From positions 20,160,643 through 20,224,642 of the forward strand of contig NC_058165.1 of the NCBI RefSeq assembly GCF_020080835.1: a DNA stretch of 64,000 bases, in the 5' to 3' direction. A model generated the notes under the pieces. The model was not told where the DNA came from. It searched no databases and saw only the letters and a program-made list of their open reading frames with translations. The stretch comes from Cotesia glomerata (taxonomy: Eukaryota > Arthropoda > Insecta > Hymenoptera > Braconidae). Shown in pieces: positions 10,813 through 22,577 of the stretch. The position numbers and the translations under genes are program-made. Numbering within the stretch: position 1 is the first letter of the stretch; each line of letters opens with the position of its first letter.

Positions 10813-13010
10813 ATCCGAACAAAAACAGTTTCACTGTAAAAAAATTGCGCCAAGTCCACATTCATAAGACTATTAGGAAAAAAAAAATTTTTTTTTCTTT
10901 ACAAAAAGATACAAAATTAAAACTAAAAAAATCCCAAGTTACCGATATGATTGTTTATGATTTTCGGAAATTTAAAAAAATCTTATTGTAAATTTAAAAA
11001 TTAAAAAAAAATATTTAGAACGTATTTAGTGTGCGTGGATGCAAAGTATTTTACTTTTAATGAAATTCGTAAATAGTATATTACGACCCAAGGCCAGAAA
11101 GTTAGATTCCCTGGCGTATGAGATATTATGGCCGAGGCGTAGCCTCGGCCATCATATCACATACGTCAGGGTATCCAACATTCTGGTCGTGGGTAGTATA
11201 TTATTTTTCTTGCTCTCCAGCCGAAAGTACGCAATCTCGGGGAAGGGGTTTTGCAAAGCCGAGGCGAAGCCGAGGTTTTGCCGGGTGTGAGGGGGGCGCT
11301 GCCCGACTTTTGCAAAGCTGAGGCTTTGCTGATCGGGGCGGGTATAAAAAAAAAATAAATAAAAGTTAATAAATTGAAAAAAAATGTTATTTTAAACTTT
11401 ACTAACAAATGCTCTGATTAAGAGTGATATCATGCACAGAATTTGTCACAAATATTTAAACTCATTCTAATTGCAGAATTTATTTTTTTAAGTTGATTAA
11501 AAATTAGTTTTTAATTAGTAATCGACGGCTAAGAAAGATTGAAATTAAATTATTACAAGTTTGTAGAGTACATGGATCGTTTTATAAACATTGCTTTACT
11601 AACTATCAAAATATAAAAAAAAAGCAAATAAAATTCACAAAACTATTATGTTTTATTTTTTAAACTTTTTATATAAATTATTTGTGCAGTATTATTATTA
11701 AATAGTTCATTAACAATGATCTAATTAAAAATTATTTTTATTTTTTTGACATTTTTTGGTTAGTTTATGTGCTGATATGTTACATTCAGACGAAGTGTGA
11801 CTGTTATATATACAGTTGAAACTCGCTGTATAGGCCGGTCGCGCCACGAAAATATGAAAGAAAGCGAGGTTCTGTGCTGCCGAGCCAGAAAATATGCTTA
11901 GCGCGCATGCGTTAGAGCAGGCCATAAAAGTTGCTCTTCCTGGAGTACATTGCTGCCAGGAAGAGCGTACTTTCGGCTAGGAGAGCAAGAAAATCAATTT
12001 TTCTGCCCTCCGGCCGGAAAGTGGCAACTTTCTGGCCGCTGCGCTAAACAAAGTTGCCACATTCCGGCTACGTCGAGCAGAAAAATAGTATACATACCTT
12101 GGCCAGTAAATAAGAAAGCCTCAGATCACATGTTTGTCAACCTCGGCTTCGCCTCGGCCAACAATTACATGTAATCTGAGACTTTTCTTATTTTACTGGC
12201 CTAGGTATGTAATATACTATTACTAGGACTTGAAAAAATTGAAATACACAATGACGCACACCAAGTACGTTCTAAAATTTTTTTTTTAATTTTTAAATTT
12301 ACAATAAGATTTTTTTTAATTTCCGAAAATCATGAACAATCATATCGGTTACTTGGATTTTTTAATTTTTTTATTTTGTATCTTTTTGTAAAGAAAAAAA
12401 AATTTTTTTTTCCTAATAGTCTTTTGAACGTGGACTTGGCGCGATTTTTTTACAGTGAAACTGTTTTTGTTCGGATTTTAGTATTTTTTGTAATTATAAT
12501 GAAAATTTACAATTGGTACCAACTTAAATCTCGCGTTGGCAGCATTTTTTACTGCAAACTATCCCCTTGAAGCTACAGTTTATGTAGATATAATTCCAGT
12601 GCACCCTGGCGGCCGTAAATGTAAGCTGTGAATTACTTTTTTTAACTGTAGTTGCGTATCTATAGGAGGATTACTACACATTTTTATTTTATCTAGTCTG
12701 TGGCGCTGACCTTTCTCCATAAAAAAAAGTCAGGATCGAAATTTGTGAGCGAGCTATATGTGCTGATAAAATTTAATAATTTCAAGTAAATAAATTGTTA
12801 TAAGTGAATATAATTAATTAATACGGTGAAATAAATTATGAATTACTGTTATGATAAACAAATTGGGTAAAAAAAGTACCGTAGAATTAAATAAAATTTC
12901 GCAACCTCAAAAAACCGTTCTGCTTACAGTAAATACAGTCGGTAGTCTGGCGCTCCGTTTACAACGGATTTAAACGGAACTTGGCGCCAGATTCTACCGA
13001 ATCTGTGGAT
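10813..13010 (-). mobile_element. Palindrome-bearing MITE interrupted by a GC-rich insertion
   Basis: ATCCGAAC at 10813 and CTGTGGAT at 13010 bound a copy that would be ~1.05 kb without the block at 11074-12219. The palindrome is split at the position that reads GAAATTCGTAAAATCTATTTACTAGG in intact copies. Confidence 0.82.
11074..12219. mobile_element. GC-rich palindromic insertion
   Basis: Inserted in the MITE palindrome and bounded by TAGTATATTAC and GTAATATACTA. Inside are nested palindromes: GCCGAGGCGTAGCCTCGGC (about 11131), CCTCGGCTTCGCCTCGGC (about 12141), and an inverted pair around CTTGCTCTCCAGCCGAAAGTACGC (about 11208 against 11964). Short ORFs here are by-products of the GC palindromes. 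Composition differs sharply from the surroundings. It resembles a non-autonomous inverted-repeat element; the family is unknown. Confidence 0.6.
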
Positions 13011-13750
13011 CTGACATATTTTTAGGGTTATCAAAGCAATAAGGATGAGTATTTATATAATTTTTATTGGGGTATCTTCTAATAAACTAAAATCATTAGA
13101 TCCGAGTTGGATTTTGATAGTTTTTTTTTTCATTATTAAATTCATCAAAAATTTATGTATATATACAAAATTACTCAATTATAACAGGGGACGATAAAGG
13201 TATTAAAATTACGATAACTCAAATAGCTTTAGTAGCGACACAAACGTCTTATGATTTATTTCACAGGAGATTTGTTAACTATTAACAAATCTTTGAATGA
13301 AATAAATCAGCGAATTCAATGAAATAAACCAAAACAAAATAGGATTTGGTTGAAAGTAATCCAAATTTATATCAAACAAATTTGTTCATATTAAATACGT
13401 ATTTTTAAGTTATTTTAAATAAATCTACGAATTTAAATCAAACAAACGGTTTTTTCAGTGCAAACTTCACAAAATTATTCTTAATAAATACTCAATAAAT
13501 TGTTTATTGGTATTAAGCAAATTCATTTTTTAACAAATTTTACCGTATAACCTAACTTTATTACTTAAAATCAATCGAAATAATTAAAATAAATTACTAG
13601 CGAATTCTTCCTCGTAACTATTAGTAAACAAAATTAGTTATTTTTCCTTATTGCAATTTTTAACAATCTTATTAATTACGTCATTTAGATATCCGCTGAC
13701 GTGAATAAAATAAACAATTACCAAATAGCTGATAATAATTACTTTAGTAT
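13011..13750. other. 5' flank of the first cysteine-knot gene
   Basis: AT-rich, with inverted TTTGTTAACTATTAACAAAT words near 13270 and poly-TTTATT tracts, probably remnants of a TA-target MITE. No ORF. The last ~100 bp is the likely proximal promoter of the gene at 13877. Confidence 0.45.
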
Positions 13751-13790
13751 TATATAAGCAATTTAGGTTGGAGCATAATTTTAGTTCGAG
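13751..13790 (+). promoter_or_regulatory. Core promoter of cysteine-knot gene 1
   Basis: TATATAAG at 13751-13758 and an initiator-like TTAGTT at 13781-13786, about 30 bp downstream, precede the ATG at 13877 and predict a ~95-nt 5' UTR. The two paralogous genes have TATA boxes at the same relative position. Confidence 0.6.
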
Positions 13791-13876
13791 TTAGAATTAT
13801 TCAATTGCACTTTAGAAACATAAAAATTGACGATAAATACACATCAGAATTTTCGGACACGATTTTAACAGAAAGT

Positions 13877-13975
13877 ATGTGGAAATTATTGTTAGTTGTT
13901 TTGATAGTTACATTGCTGAGCCCTTCCACTGAAGCCTTTTGGTGGTTGTTCCAATGCAGAGATCCACATAGAAGC
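13877..13975 (+). CDS. Cysteine-knot peptide gene 1, exon 1
   Basis: Thirty-three codons from the ATG at 13877 to a donor GTAATA at 13976, in phase 0. Residues 1-20 form a classic signal peptide (Lys at 3, hydrophobic core at 4-14, Thr-Glu-Ala before the predicted cleavage). The mature part starts with aromatic residues and carries the first cysteine at residue 27. The start codon agrees with the paralogs at 30269 and 34619, which share the Lys-Leu-rich signal and the cysteine. Read on without splicing, the frame stops after five further codons, so the rest of the cysteine framework must come from exon 2. The product is a small secreted peptide; target and tissue cannot be told from sequence. 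Confidence 0.8.
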
Positions 13976-14786
13976 GTAATATATTTTTTATAAGAGAAAT
14001 TTACTGTTAAATTCATAGTAAAAGTTATTGGTGTATTATAATTAACAATTTATAGCAGTAATAATTTTAAAAGTTTGTTAGATAATTTTACGGACTAGTC
14101 CGTAAAATAAAAATTTTAATTCAACTTGCTGCACACAATATAATTATTATCGGACATATTATTATTAATTTTCGGGTTTTTAATTTTAAAAAATTAGATT
14201 TTAGTTTAATAACATTAAATGTTTAATTAATTTTTTTATTTAATTTATTTTTTTCCGTTATTTCACTTGAAAATATATTTATATAGAAAATAAGTAAAAG
14301 TAACAAAAAAAATTCGGAATGTCATTAAAGTAAATTTTTAAAAATAATATTTAACTAATTGGATAAAATAAAATTATAATGATAATTGTATAAAAGTGTT
14401 GTTAGTGTAATTAAGAGTAATTGAGGAAAAACTGATCACTGAGATGTGTAATGTGTTTTCTACAGCTGATAAGTCGTGAGCAATTGCAGCGCTGGCTAAA
14501 ATTTGATGGATAATACCAACACGGATAAATTTTAACTAAAAACTTCCTTAAATTTTGGACTACTCGTCACTAAGACACATTTTATTTTACTGTAATTTTA
14601 AATATTTAAATCCTTAAAAATAAGGAACTTTCTCTAAAATTGTTAAAAATTACCGGTATTATAATGAACAATTAATAACAGTGATACTTTTAAAAGTTTG
14701 TCAGTTAAATTTACGGACTAGTCCCTAAAATAAAAATTTTAATTCATCTTACTGCACACAATATGATTATTATCGGACATATTATT
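13976..14786 (+). repeat. Intron 1 start: diverged ~650-bp repeat pair
   Basis: Two diverged units carry the palindrome TTACGGACTAGTCCGTAAA (about 14088, and a variant near 14707), each followed by the TGCACACAATAT...TATCGGACATATTATT segment. The same sequence, inverted, forms an array at 42950-44076. It is intronic (intron 13976-18538) and non-coding. Confidence 0.65.
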
Positions 14787-14893
14787 ACACAGAAAGAAAA
14801 ATTTCTTGACTGGAGAACAAAATTCTTGGTTCAAGAAAATTTTCGAGTGCCTGAAGGAAGACCGAAGTTGTGTTGGCCGAAGTAAAAATTTTT

Positions 14894-15050
14894 AACTTCC
14901 CGCTAAGAAAATCGAAGATTTTCAAAAATCAGGAAGTTATTGTTTTCACCCCGTTTTGCAAAAATCGAGTTTTTATTTGATCTCGACGTTTTAAGGTCAT
15001 AGGAAGCTTCCCTGACTATCCCCGCAAGGTTGTCACTATGTTTGTATGTA

Positions 15051-15085
<35 letters not shown>

Positions 15086-16080
15086 CTATGTGACTCGCTT
15101 ATAACTTTTGAACGACTGAATCGATCGGAACGTACTAAACGATGTTCTAAAGAGTTCCCTCAAACTTAGATTTTCTAAGAATTTGAAGCGATTCGGACCG
15201 ATAGATTTTGAGAAAATTTGAAAAATCTCAAAAAAAATAAGAAAAAAATCATTTTTGAAAGTGGTTTTTTTTGGAATATCTTTTAAACCGCTCTATCGAT
15301 CAACTTCAAAAACTAATCAGCCCTTAAGCTTGAAAAACCACGCCGATCGTCGCTAATCCGGTCAAAATCGGTTGATTCGTTCGAAAGATATCGTGAACGA
15401 AAGAAAACCGAAAAAAGTGTTTTTTTGACATAACCTCGTCATTTCTTCTCGGATCGTTTTTGATGATATAAAATAATTTTAGAGCTTAAAAAACCGCGTC
15501 GATCGCCGCCAAAAACTTGGAAATCAGTCCATTGGTTCGAGAGATATCCTCGATAAAATATTTGGAAACAAGTGTTTTTTTAACACAACTCCGACATTTT
15601 TTGGAATAACTTTTAAACGGCTGCACTGATCGATTTCAAAAACTAATCAGCTATTAGCATGAAAAAATTACGTCGATCGCCGTCAAGCCGGTCAAAATTG
15701 GTCAATTCGTTCAAGAAATATCATGAACGAAAGAAAACCAAAAAAAGTGTTTTTTTGGAATTACTCAAAATTTCCTAGTTTTATCAATTCAAACTTGAAG
15801 ATTCTTCATGAAACTAAAAAAATTGCGTCAAATACTGCCAACGGCGTGAAAATTGGTTGATTAATTTAAAAGTTAGTGCGGTTTGAAAATTTTAAAAATA
15901 TTGTTCTCTGATACTTCTATCAGACTTTTGAGCTCGAAGAGCTCAAAATAACACATAAATTGTTATTTTGAGCTCGAAGAGCTCAAAAACGTCATTAGTG
16001 CAGTTTTATGCACCCAGGTATGGAATTAGCGGGAAGTTGCACGGATGGCCTTCAGGGTCTTCCGTTTTTCTAATTTTTTT
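14894..16080 (+). mobile_element. AACTTCCCGC-family repeat, copy 2 (longest)
   Basis: Same ends as copy 1 but ~1.19 kb, because an internal block (TTTTGAACGACTGAATCGATC...-type sentences) is present in more iterations. Contains a (GT)n run at about 15056-15083 and GAGCTCGAAGAGCTC palindromes near 15929 and 15969. Inserted in the CACAG element. Confidence 0.78.
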
Positions 16081-16178
16081 TTAAATTCTTTTCTTGGTAG
16101 AAGTAATTTTTTCTTCATTCAAATTATCATAAATGCTTGATACAATAAATTTTTATATTTGATCAAGATTTTTAGATA

Positions 16179-17285
16179 CACGGTGAGAAATTTTTATTAT
16201 TTTTTATTCTGCATGGATTTTAGATATTACAATGGTGCATATTACTAGTGAACCTTATTGACTCAGAATAAAATTTTACAATGGCCCATAGTAATTTCCG
16301 AAACAAATGAAATCAGACATAGTAAATGGTAGAAATTGAAATGTACCATAGTAAAATGAAATATGCAATAATTTAAATTTCCGAATGTACTATAGCAAAA
16401 AAAATAAGAAAACGTTTGTAAAAAATAAAAAATTTTAGAGTAAAAAATGTTTTTAGCAATCAAAAAAAATCTCAAACCAAACAAGATTTTTTTTGTTTGC
16501 AATAATTTTTAAAAATATTTTTTTAAAATATAGTTTTTTTTATTTTTTTTTTCATTTTTAACAATGAACGTAGGATTTATTTTGGCAGTTAATTTTATTA
16601 TGAATAATTATAAACACAATATATAACTTTTAAATTATTTTTTATTATTATTAGAAGTGTCGGTTACAGGTTAACCATCAAATGTTTGTTTTCATTTTAA
16701 TTTTTCTCGGTAAATTATTAAATATTTTATTATTTATGAATCTTACAAATTTTCATTAACTATTCATGTGTTGATGGATTTATAAACTAATATTTATTTA
16801 AAACTTAATGTTTATTGCAATTTTCATAACACCGTTAACCACTACTGATAGCGTCTGTAGACTTATGTTGACAAAACAAAGCAGGACGAAAAAATGAAAG
16901 AGCGCGCGTCGCGACTGACGCGCATACGTTTACTATGGGACATTTGAAAATTTCATAGTCACAATTTTAAATTTAAACCGAGTACACGTGACTAAATGTG
17001 AAACTTTTATAAATTTTTATTGTCGACTGAGCAACAGAAATTTTACTATGGAACTATAATGAAAAGTTTTAAGCACACTAACAGTTTTTGTTCTGTCAGT
17101 TTACGAAAATTTTTTATATATGTTTATGTAACAGTTGCATGGTGAAATTTACTATGGTCCCTAGTAAATATTGATTGGTACAATATGATATTCTTAAATT
17201 TTTATGGTAATATTTTGAATTGAGTCATTAAGGTTCAGTCTTATTATGTATGCATAGTAAATTTCTACAGAAATTTCTCACCGTG
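16179..17285. mobile_element. CACGGTGAG TA-element
   Basis: Termini CACGGTGAGAAATTT and AAATTTCTCACCGTG, flanked by TA on both sides. The related CACAG copy at 39 kb reads through this point without the insertion, giving an approximate empty site. Interior AT-rich with ACAATGG/TACTATGG words; no ORF of note. Confidence 0.75.
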
Positions 17286-17916
17286 TACTTAAGGGAAGCA
17301 GCGCCACCTACTTCAGCTGAGAAAAAAATTTTCTCACCTTGAGAAAATTTTTCTCGAGAATATTTGATCCCCATTTTATATTATTTTACCGTGCAATTAT
17401 ACATATTGAATGAAAAAAAATGATGAAATATTATTTGATCTTCCCATTAGACATGTTAATCAATAAAAATATTAATGAAAATTTACTTCTATCTTTATAT
17501 TTAATTTTTTGGAGCAAGAGAGAAATTTTCTCAAGACAAGAAAATTAACTTCTATCAAGAACTAAATTTTTTGTAGCTTCGAGGCTGAATTTTCTCAAAA
17601 CAACAAGATTTTCTTGACTTAAATAAATTTTCTTGGATCAAGATACGTATTTCTTAAAGCAAGAGAATTAATTTTCAGAATAAGTAAAATTTCTTGTCAA
17701 AAAAAAATTTTTTTTTCTCACGACAATAATTAGGAAGAAAAATATTTTCTCAGCTCAAATGAACCTTTTTTTCTGTGTATTAATTTTTAAAAAACTAGAT
17801 TCCAGTTTATTAACATTTTTACTTAATTTTAACCAAAAACTCCTTTAAATTTCGGACCACTTCCACTAAGACACATATTTTATTTTCCTGCAATTTTAAA
17901 TCATTAAATCCTTTAA

Positions 17917-18315
17917 GGTAGTACCTCCACGAAAAGCATATTTCAAGAAACTTATGGAATTTTTTTTAGCGAAAGATAAATATATTAATAATTCACCATC
18001 AAAATTTCAGATCAATTAACCGCACCGTTTTTGAGTAATTAATTTTCGAAATTGCATCTTTTACATGTAGAGGTATAGAGATGGTAAAGTTAATATGAAA
18101 TCTTTCGTACCACTCGAGTGATGCAAACAGATTTTATACTTACTTTACCATCTCTATACCTCTACGTGTAAAAGATGCAATTTCGAAAATTAATTGCTCA
18201 AAAACGGTGCGGTGAATTGATCTGAAATTTTTATGGTGAATTATTAATATATTTATCTTTCGATAAAAAAAAATCCATAAGTTTCTTGAAATATGCTTTT
18301 CGTGGAGGTACTACC
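17917..18315. mobile_element. Palindromic MITE with TTAA target duplication
   Basis: About 399 bp, nearly all inverted repeat: GGTAGTACCTCCACG at the left and CGTGGAGGTACTACC at the right, flanked by TTAA on both sides (17913-17916 and 18316-18319). TTAA duplication is the piggyBac signature, so this is plausibly a piggyBac-type MITE. It lies in the intron 1. Confidence 0.75.
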
Positions 18316-18538
18316 TTAAAATAATTATCCTTATTAATTTTTCTCTATTATTATTTTTAACCTCAAAAATACTCCAGTAAAAATTAGTATTACTATTCAA
18401 TATTTTTTTTGATTATGAATAATAATGAAAAGAATTGTGATTAGACCAAAAATTAGGATCAAAATTTCTTTCCATATCTTTTTTTAAAATTTTTTTTTAC
18501 TAAAAAAAAAATGATTGAAATTTTTTTTTGGGTTCCAG

Positions 18539-18625
18539 TGCCAACCACTTCTCGGCAGGTTTTGCTGCGATCCATATCACTGCAGTAGTACAATAATGGC
18601 CGGCAATTGCATACCAAAGGAATAA
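18539..18625 (+). CDS. Cysteine-knot peptide gene 1, exon 2
   Basis: Follows a pyrimidine-rich acceptor (TTTTTTTTTGGGTTCCAG, ending 18538). In phase 0 it opens with the codon of the second cysteine and runs 28 codons to TAA at 18623-18625. It supplies five cysteines; with exon 1 the spacing is C-x6-C-x7-CC-x4-C-x8-C, the knottin arrangement. An AATAAA overlaps the stop (18621-18626), with more near 18670. The exon 2 of both paralogs begins at the same cysteine codon and keeps the CC pair. Total product about 61 aa, mature about 41 aa. Family function (venom, antimicrobial, protease inhibitor or host-manipulation peptide) is not decidable here. Confidence 0.8.
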   Translation, partial: CQPLLGRFCCDPYHCSSTIMAGNCIPKE

Positions 18626-19450
18626 ATACATATACGATGTGACAATTTTCAAAATTAAAAATTAATCAAATAAATAAATAAATAAAATGTTTAATTTAAG
18701 CTTTCAATAAAATGAAAAAATGTGTTGAAAATTAATGAGTAGGTCCCGTAATTTTTTTATTTTTCTTAAAGCACAATAAAAAATACGAGTGACAGCCGTC
18801 ATTAACGCTCATTTATAGCCACACTATCGTATGCAGCGAGAAGTAACGAACGACGGGGTGCCGTCGTTTTAATTTTACCAAAAAAAATTCATTTCATCTA
18901 GCCGTTCCCTGGATTTTTTATTACAACTTTTTTTCCTTCTTTTTATTTTATATTCTAGATATAATTTATTCAACTCGAAAGCCGAGTGATAAATTGTAGA
19001 ACGGGATTCAACCCTCTGAGGCGTTAAATCGTAACCACGAACCTCAGGTGGTCACAAAAATTTAGCGTTTGTTAACCACCCTGTCTATTAAAATTAAAAC
19101 TTGTATTCAATCTCAAGACATTTTTATATCTTTAGATTGTTGATGTTTTTATTATTATTATTATTTTCGGGAGAATAAATCTCGTTATTTAATCCGGGAA
19201 TTTCGGGCCCTGAATAATAAAACTGCAGTGTGATTTATTATTATTATTATTGTTATTATTATAACATGCAAAGCTGTTATTGATAAATTAAAAATTTATT
19301 TCTCAAAATTCTGGATCAAATATTGAAAATATGAAAAATCAGACCTTTTTTTTAGAAAATTTTATTTTCTACAAAAAAGGTCCTTGACAATTTTATCTTA
19401 TCTCTTTTTATTCCTTCAAAATTTTAATTAAAAGTTAAAAAGTGAAGTTA
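18626..19450. other. Intergenic DNA downstream of gene 1
   Basis: Begins with the 3' UTR. The 18780-19080 part is less AT-rich and not repeated in the window, suggesting host sequence, with an ATTATTATT run near 19150. No ORF or RNA gene found. Confidence 0.45.
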
Positions 19451-21314
19451 TCGATATTATTAAGAGAATAAGAAAAATTTGGTTTCCAGGATATTCATAT
19501 GATAAAATTGGATTTTTCAGTAAAATTTAGTGTCATTGCAAAGGTCTTGATTTGAATTAGTGCTTTTTCAAAGTTTCATATCATTCTTACCGATAGTTAA
19601 TTTATTATGATAAGTATTTAAGTTGCATTCAAAAATATCTCTAGATACATAATTAAAAAATGACCTTGTATCTTGAGAACTATTGACATTTTTTAAGATA
19701 TAAACTCACCCCGACATTAAACTCATCAAGACCTTTCATTTGAGTACCCACATCAATTTTTCATATATTTATATATATTATATATATGTATATATGAAAA
19801 ATATATGAAAATGCATGTGGGTACCCAAATGAAAGCTCTTGATGAGTGTAACATCAAGATGAGCTTATATCTTTAAAATATATATTATATATATGTATGG
19901 ATGAAAAAAATATCAAAATGCATTTATCATTTATTTTTGAGTATTAATATTAAAAAATAATGATTAAAATTTAATATTTAATTCATATTTCTTAAGAATA
20001 GTCACAAAGAAAAACTTATTAAAATTTATAAAGAAATTTTAAAATTATTAAAAAGAATTTTGATTTTTTTTAATAATAAAAAAATCAAAATATTGAATTT
20101 TATTATTTTTACAGATATAATTTGACATTTTTCAAGATATAAGCTCACCCCGACATTAAACTCATCAAGACCTTTCATTTGAGTACCCACATCAATTTTT
20201 CATATATTTATATATATTATATATATGTATATATGAAAAATATATGAAAATGCATGTGGGTACTCAAATGAAAGCTCTTGATGAATGTAACATCAAGATG
20301 AGCTTATATCTTTAAAATATATATTATATATATGTATGGATGAAAAATATATCAAAATGCATTTATCATTTATTTTTGAGTATTAATATTAGAAAATAAT
20401 GATTAAAATTTAATATTTAAATCATTTTTCTTAAGAATAGTCACAAAAAAAACTTATAAAAATTTATAAAGAAATTTTAAATTTATTAAAAAGAATTTTG
20501 ATTTTTTTTAATAATAAAAAAATCAAAATATTGAATTTTATTATTTTTACAGATATAATTTGACATTTTTCAAGATATAAGCTCATCCCGACATTAAACT
20601 CATCAAGACCTTTCATTTGAGTACCCACATCAATTTTTCATATATTTATATATATTATATATATGTATATATGAAAAATATATCAAAAATGCATGTGGGT
20701 ACTCAAATGAAAGCTCTTGATGAGTGTAATATCGGGATGAGCTTATATCTTTAAAATATATATTATATATATGTATGGATGAAAAATATATCAAAATACA
20801 TTTATCATTTATTTTTGAGTATTAATATTAAAAAATAATGATTAAAATTTAATATTTAAATCATTTTTCTTAAGAATAGTCACAAAAAAAACTTATTAAA
20901 ATTTTTAAAGAAATTTTAAATTTATTAAAAAGAATTTTGATTTTTTTTAATAATAAAAAAATCAAAATATTGAATTTTATTATTTTTACAGATATAATTT
21001 GACATTTTTCAAGATATAAGCTCATCCCGATGTTACACTCGTCGAGACCTTTAATTTGAGTACCCACATCAATTTTTCATATATTTATATATATTATATA
21101 TATGTATATATGAAAAATATATGAAAATGCATGTGGGTACTCAAATGAAAGCTCTTGATGAGTGTAACATCAGGATGAGCTTATATTTATAAAAACGTAA
21201 ATAGTTAAGAAAGTACAGTGTAATTTAACAAAAGTAATTATTTAATAAAGCAAAATTTTGTTTATTTATAGTTCATAAGTCACGGCAGTCACATAGTAAC
21301 TGCAAGATTACTAG
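19451..21314 (+). mobile_element. Complete non-autonomous Helitron (1.86 kb)
   Basis: 5' end TCGATATTATTAAGAG preceded by A. 3' end hairpin GCAGTCACATAGTAACTGC then AAGATTACTAG followed by T (21311-21314). TC...CTAG, a 3' hairpin and insertion between A and T are all Helitron hallmarks, and there is no inverted repeat or target duplication. No Rep/helicase. Its middle is a tandem array of palindromic units (19690-21190). The 5' 200 bp matches copies at 52234 (-), 59994 and 61705. Confidence 0.82.
19690..21190. repeat. Tandem array of ~437-bp palindromic units in a Helitron
   Basis: About 3.4 units begin near 19690, 20116, 20555 and 20995. Each holds an inverted pair: CTCATCAAGACCTTTCATTTGAGTACCCACAT, then a (TATA)n centre, then ATG(T/C)GGGTACTCAAATGAAAGCTCTTGATGAG. 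Units are >90% alike by eye, so amplification is recent. Related units are dispersed in the minus-strand Helitrons at 50.4-52.2 kb. Confidence 0.8.
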
Positions 21315-22375
21315 TATAATTTATTGAGAGTAAAAAAATAATTTATTAAATTGTAACAAATAATATTGATGGGTAAGAATTATATTTTTTTCCCAAATAA
21401 ATGACTAAAAATTTTGTTACTAAATCAGTTTCTTACGCCGTACTAAATCCTTCTATCAGTGTAAAAAAATATTAAACTCGTTTTTTATTAAAAATTTCAT
21501 TGAAAAAAAAATTTGATAAATTTATAAAATTATTGATCATTAAATTTCGATTTTTTTCCAGTCGATTAAATTTTCTTGTATAAAACTACTTAAGAAATAT
21601 TAAAAAATAAATTTCACTTTCCATTATATTATCCTTGACCTGAAAGGAAAAATTGACAGTGAAAAAAATCAGTCAAGTGACACACAAATATATAATTTAC
21701 AATTCCAACAAATGACTATTTTAAAGAGGACATATTGGCTAGTTATTGTATAAAAAGTATAACTTGAGTACACTCGAATTTGCCCGTAGGCGTTCTGGAG
21801 GTCTATGGTCCATTGTTGTCCAATATACAACCAGTATAGAATCTTTTATTAAAAATTTCATTTACTACTGTGCTGTGTATAATTTACAATACATAATACC
21901 AGGTTAAAAAATTTTCTAATGTGACTTTGTGTTCAGTAGACACAATAGTCGCCGTATTTGTGGAAGTTCATTGATGCACTCGATTTTATGACAGAAACAG
22001 ATAAAATGAAGTCTGCACATCTGCACGCGGCTTACCTGTTCCCGGTTAAACTGGTCTACTATTTTATTATATTGAATTTATGCTTTTCAGAAGCTATTTT
22101 AACGCTCGTACGTTTCCTACGGCTCCTATTATGCGCTAAGTAATTGTCAAAATTTCCCTTTTCAAGCTTTTGGAACTTACCGATCGACCTTTCGCTTAAA
22201 AGACTGCCACGCGGTTTTATTACCCGTGTTGAGGATATACTAGGTGAGAAACTCTACGGGATGTCACAATAATAAAGAAAATGTGTGAGGTTTCTTTTTT
22301 TGTAACGATTTTAAATCAGAATTTTTGATTGTTATTTTTTTTTTATTATTAGTGTCATTTTAGAATTTTTAATGA
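21315..22375. other. Intergenic DNA, MITE remnant at its left
   Basis: 21370-21462 is the end of a CACTGATAGAAGGATT-type MITE (inverse match at 53121). The remainder, including 21640-22260, is low copy. A frame at 21958-22143 lacks an ATG start and has no recognisable domain. No gene is supported. Confidence 0.45.

Positions 22376-22577
<202 letters not shown>

Larger units (their letters stand above)
14788..17777 (+). mobile_element. CACAG TA-element with two nested insertions
   Basis: TA then CACAGAAAGAAAA at the left and TTTTTCTGTG then TA at the right. Its interior matches the uninterrupted 696-bp copy at 39082-39777, which shows that 14894-16080 and 16179-17285 are later insertions. Sub-motifs of the type TTCTTGG..CAAGAAA are repeated throughout. 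Non-coding; target duplication TA. Confidence 0.78.

Noticed and set aside
11039..12174. Frames of 66-83 aa in the GC-rich insertion
   Set aside because: They are read from GC palindromes on both strands, without conserved motifs or good starts.
13801..14016. Minus-strand 71-aa frame over exon 1 of gene 1
   Set aside because: It is antisense to a signal peptide whose frame is conserved in two paralogs; the plus strand explains the region.
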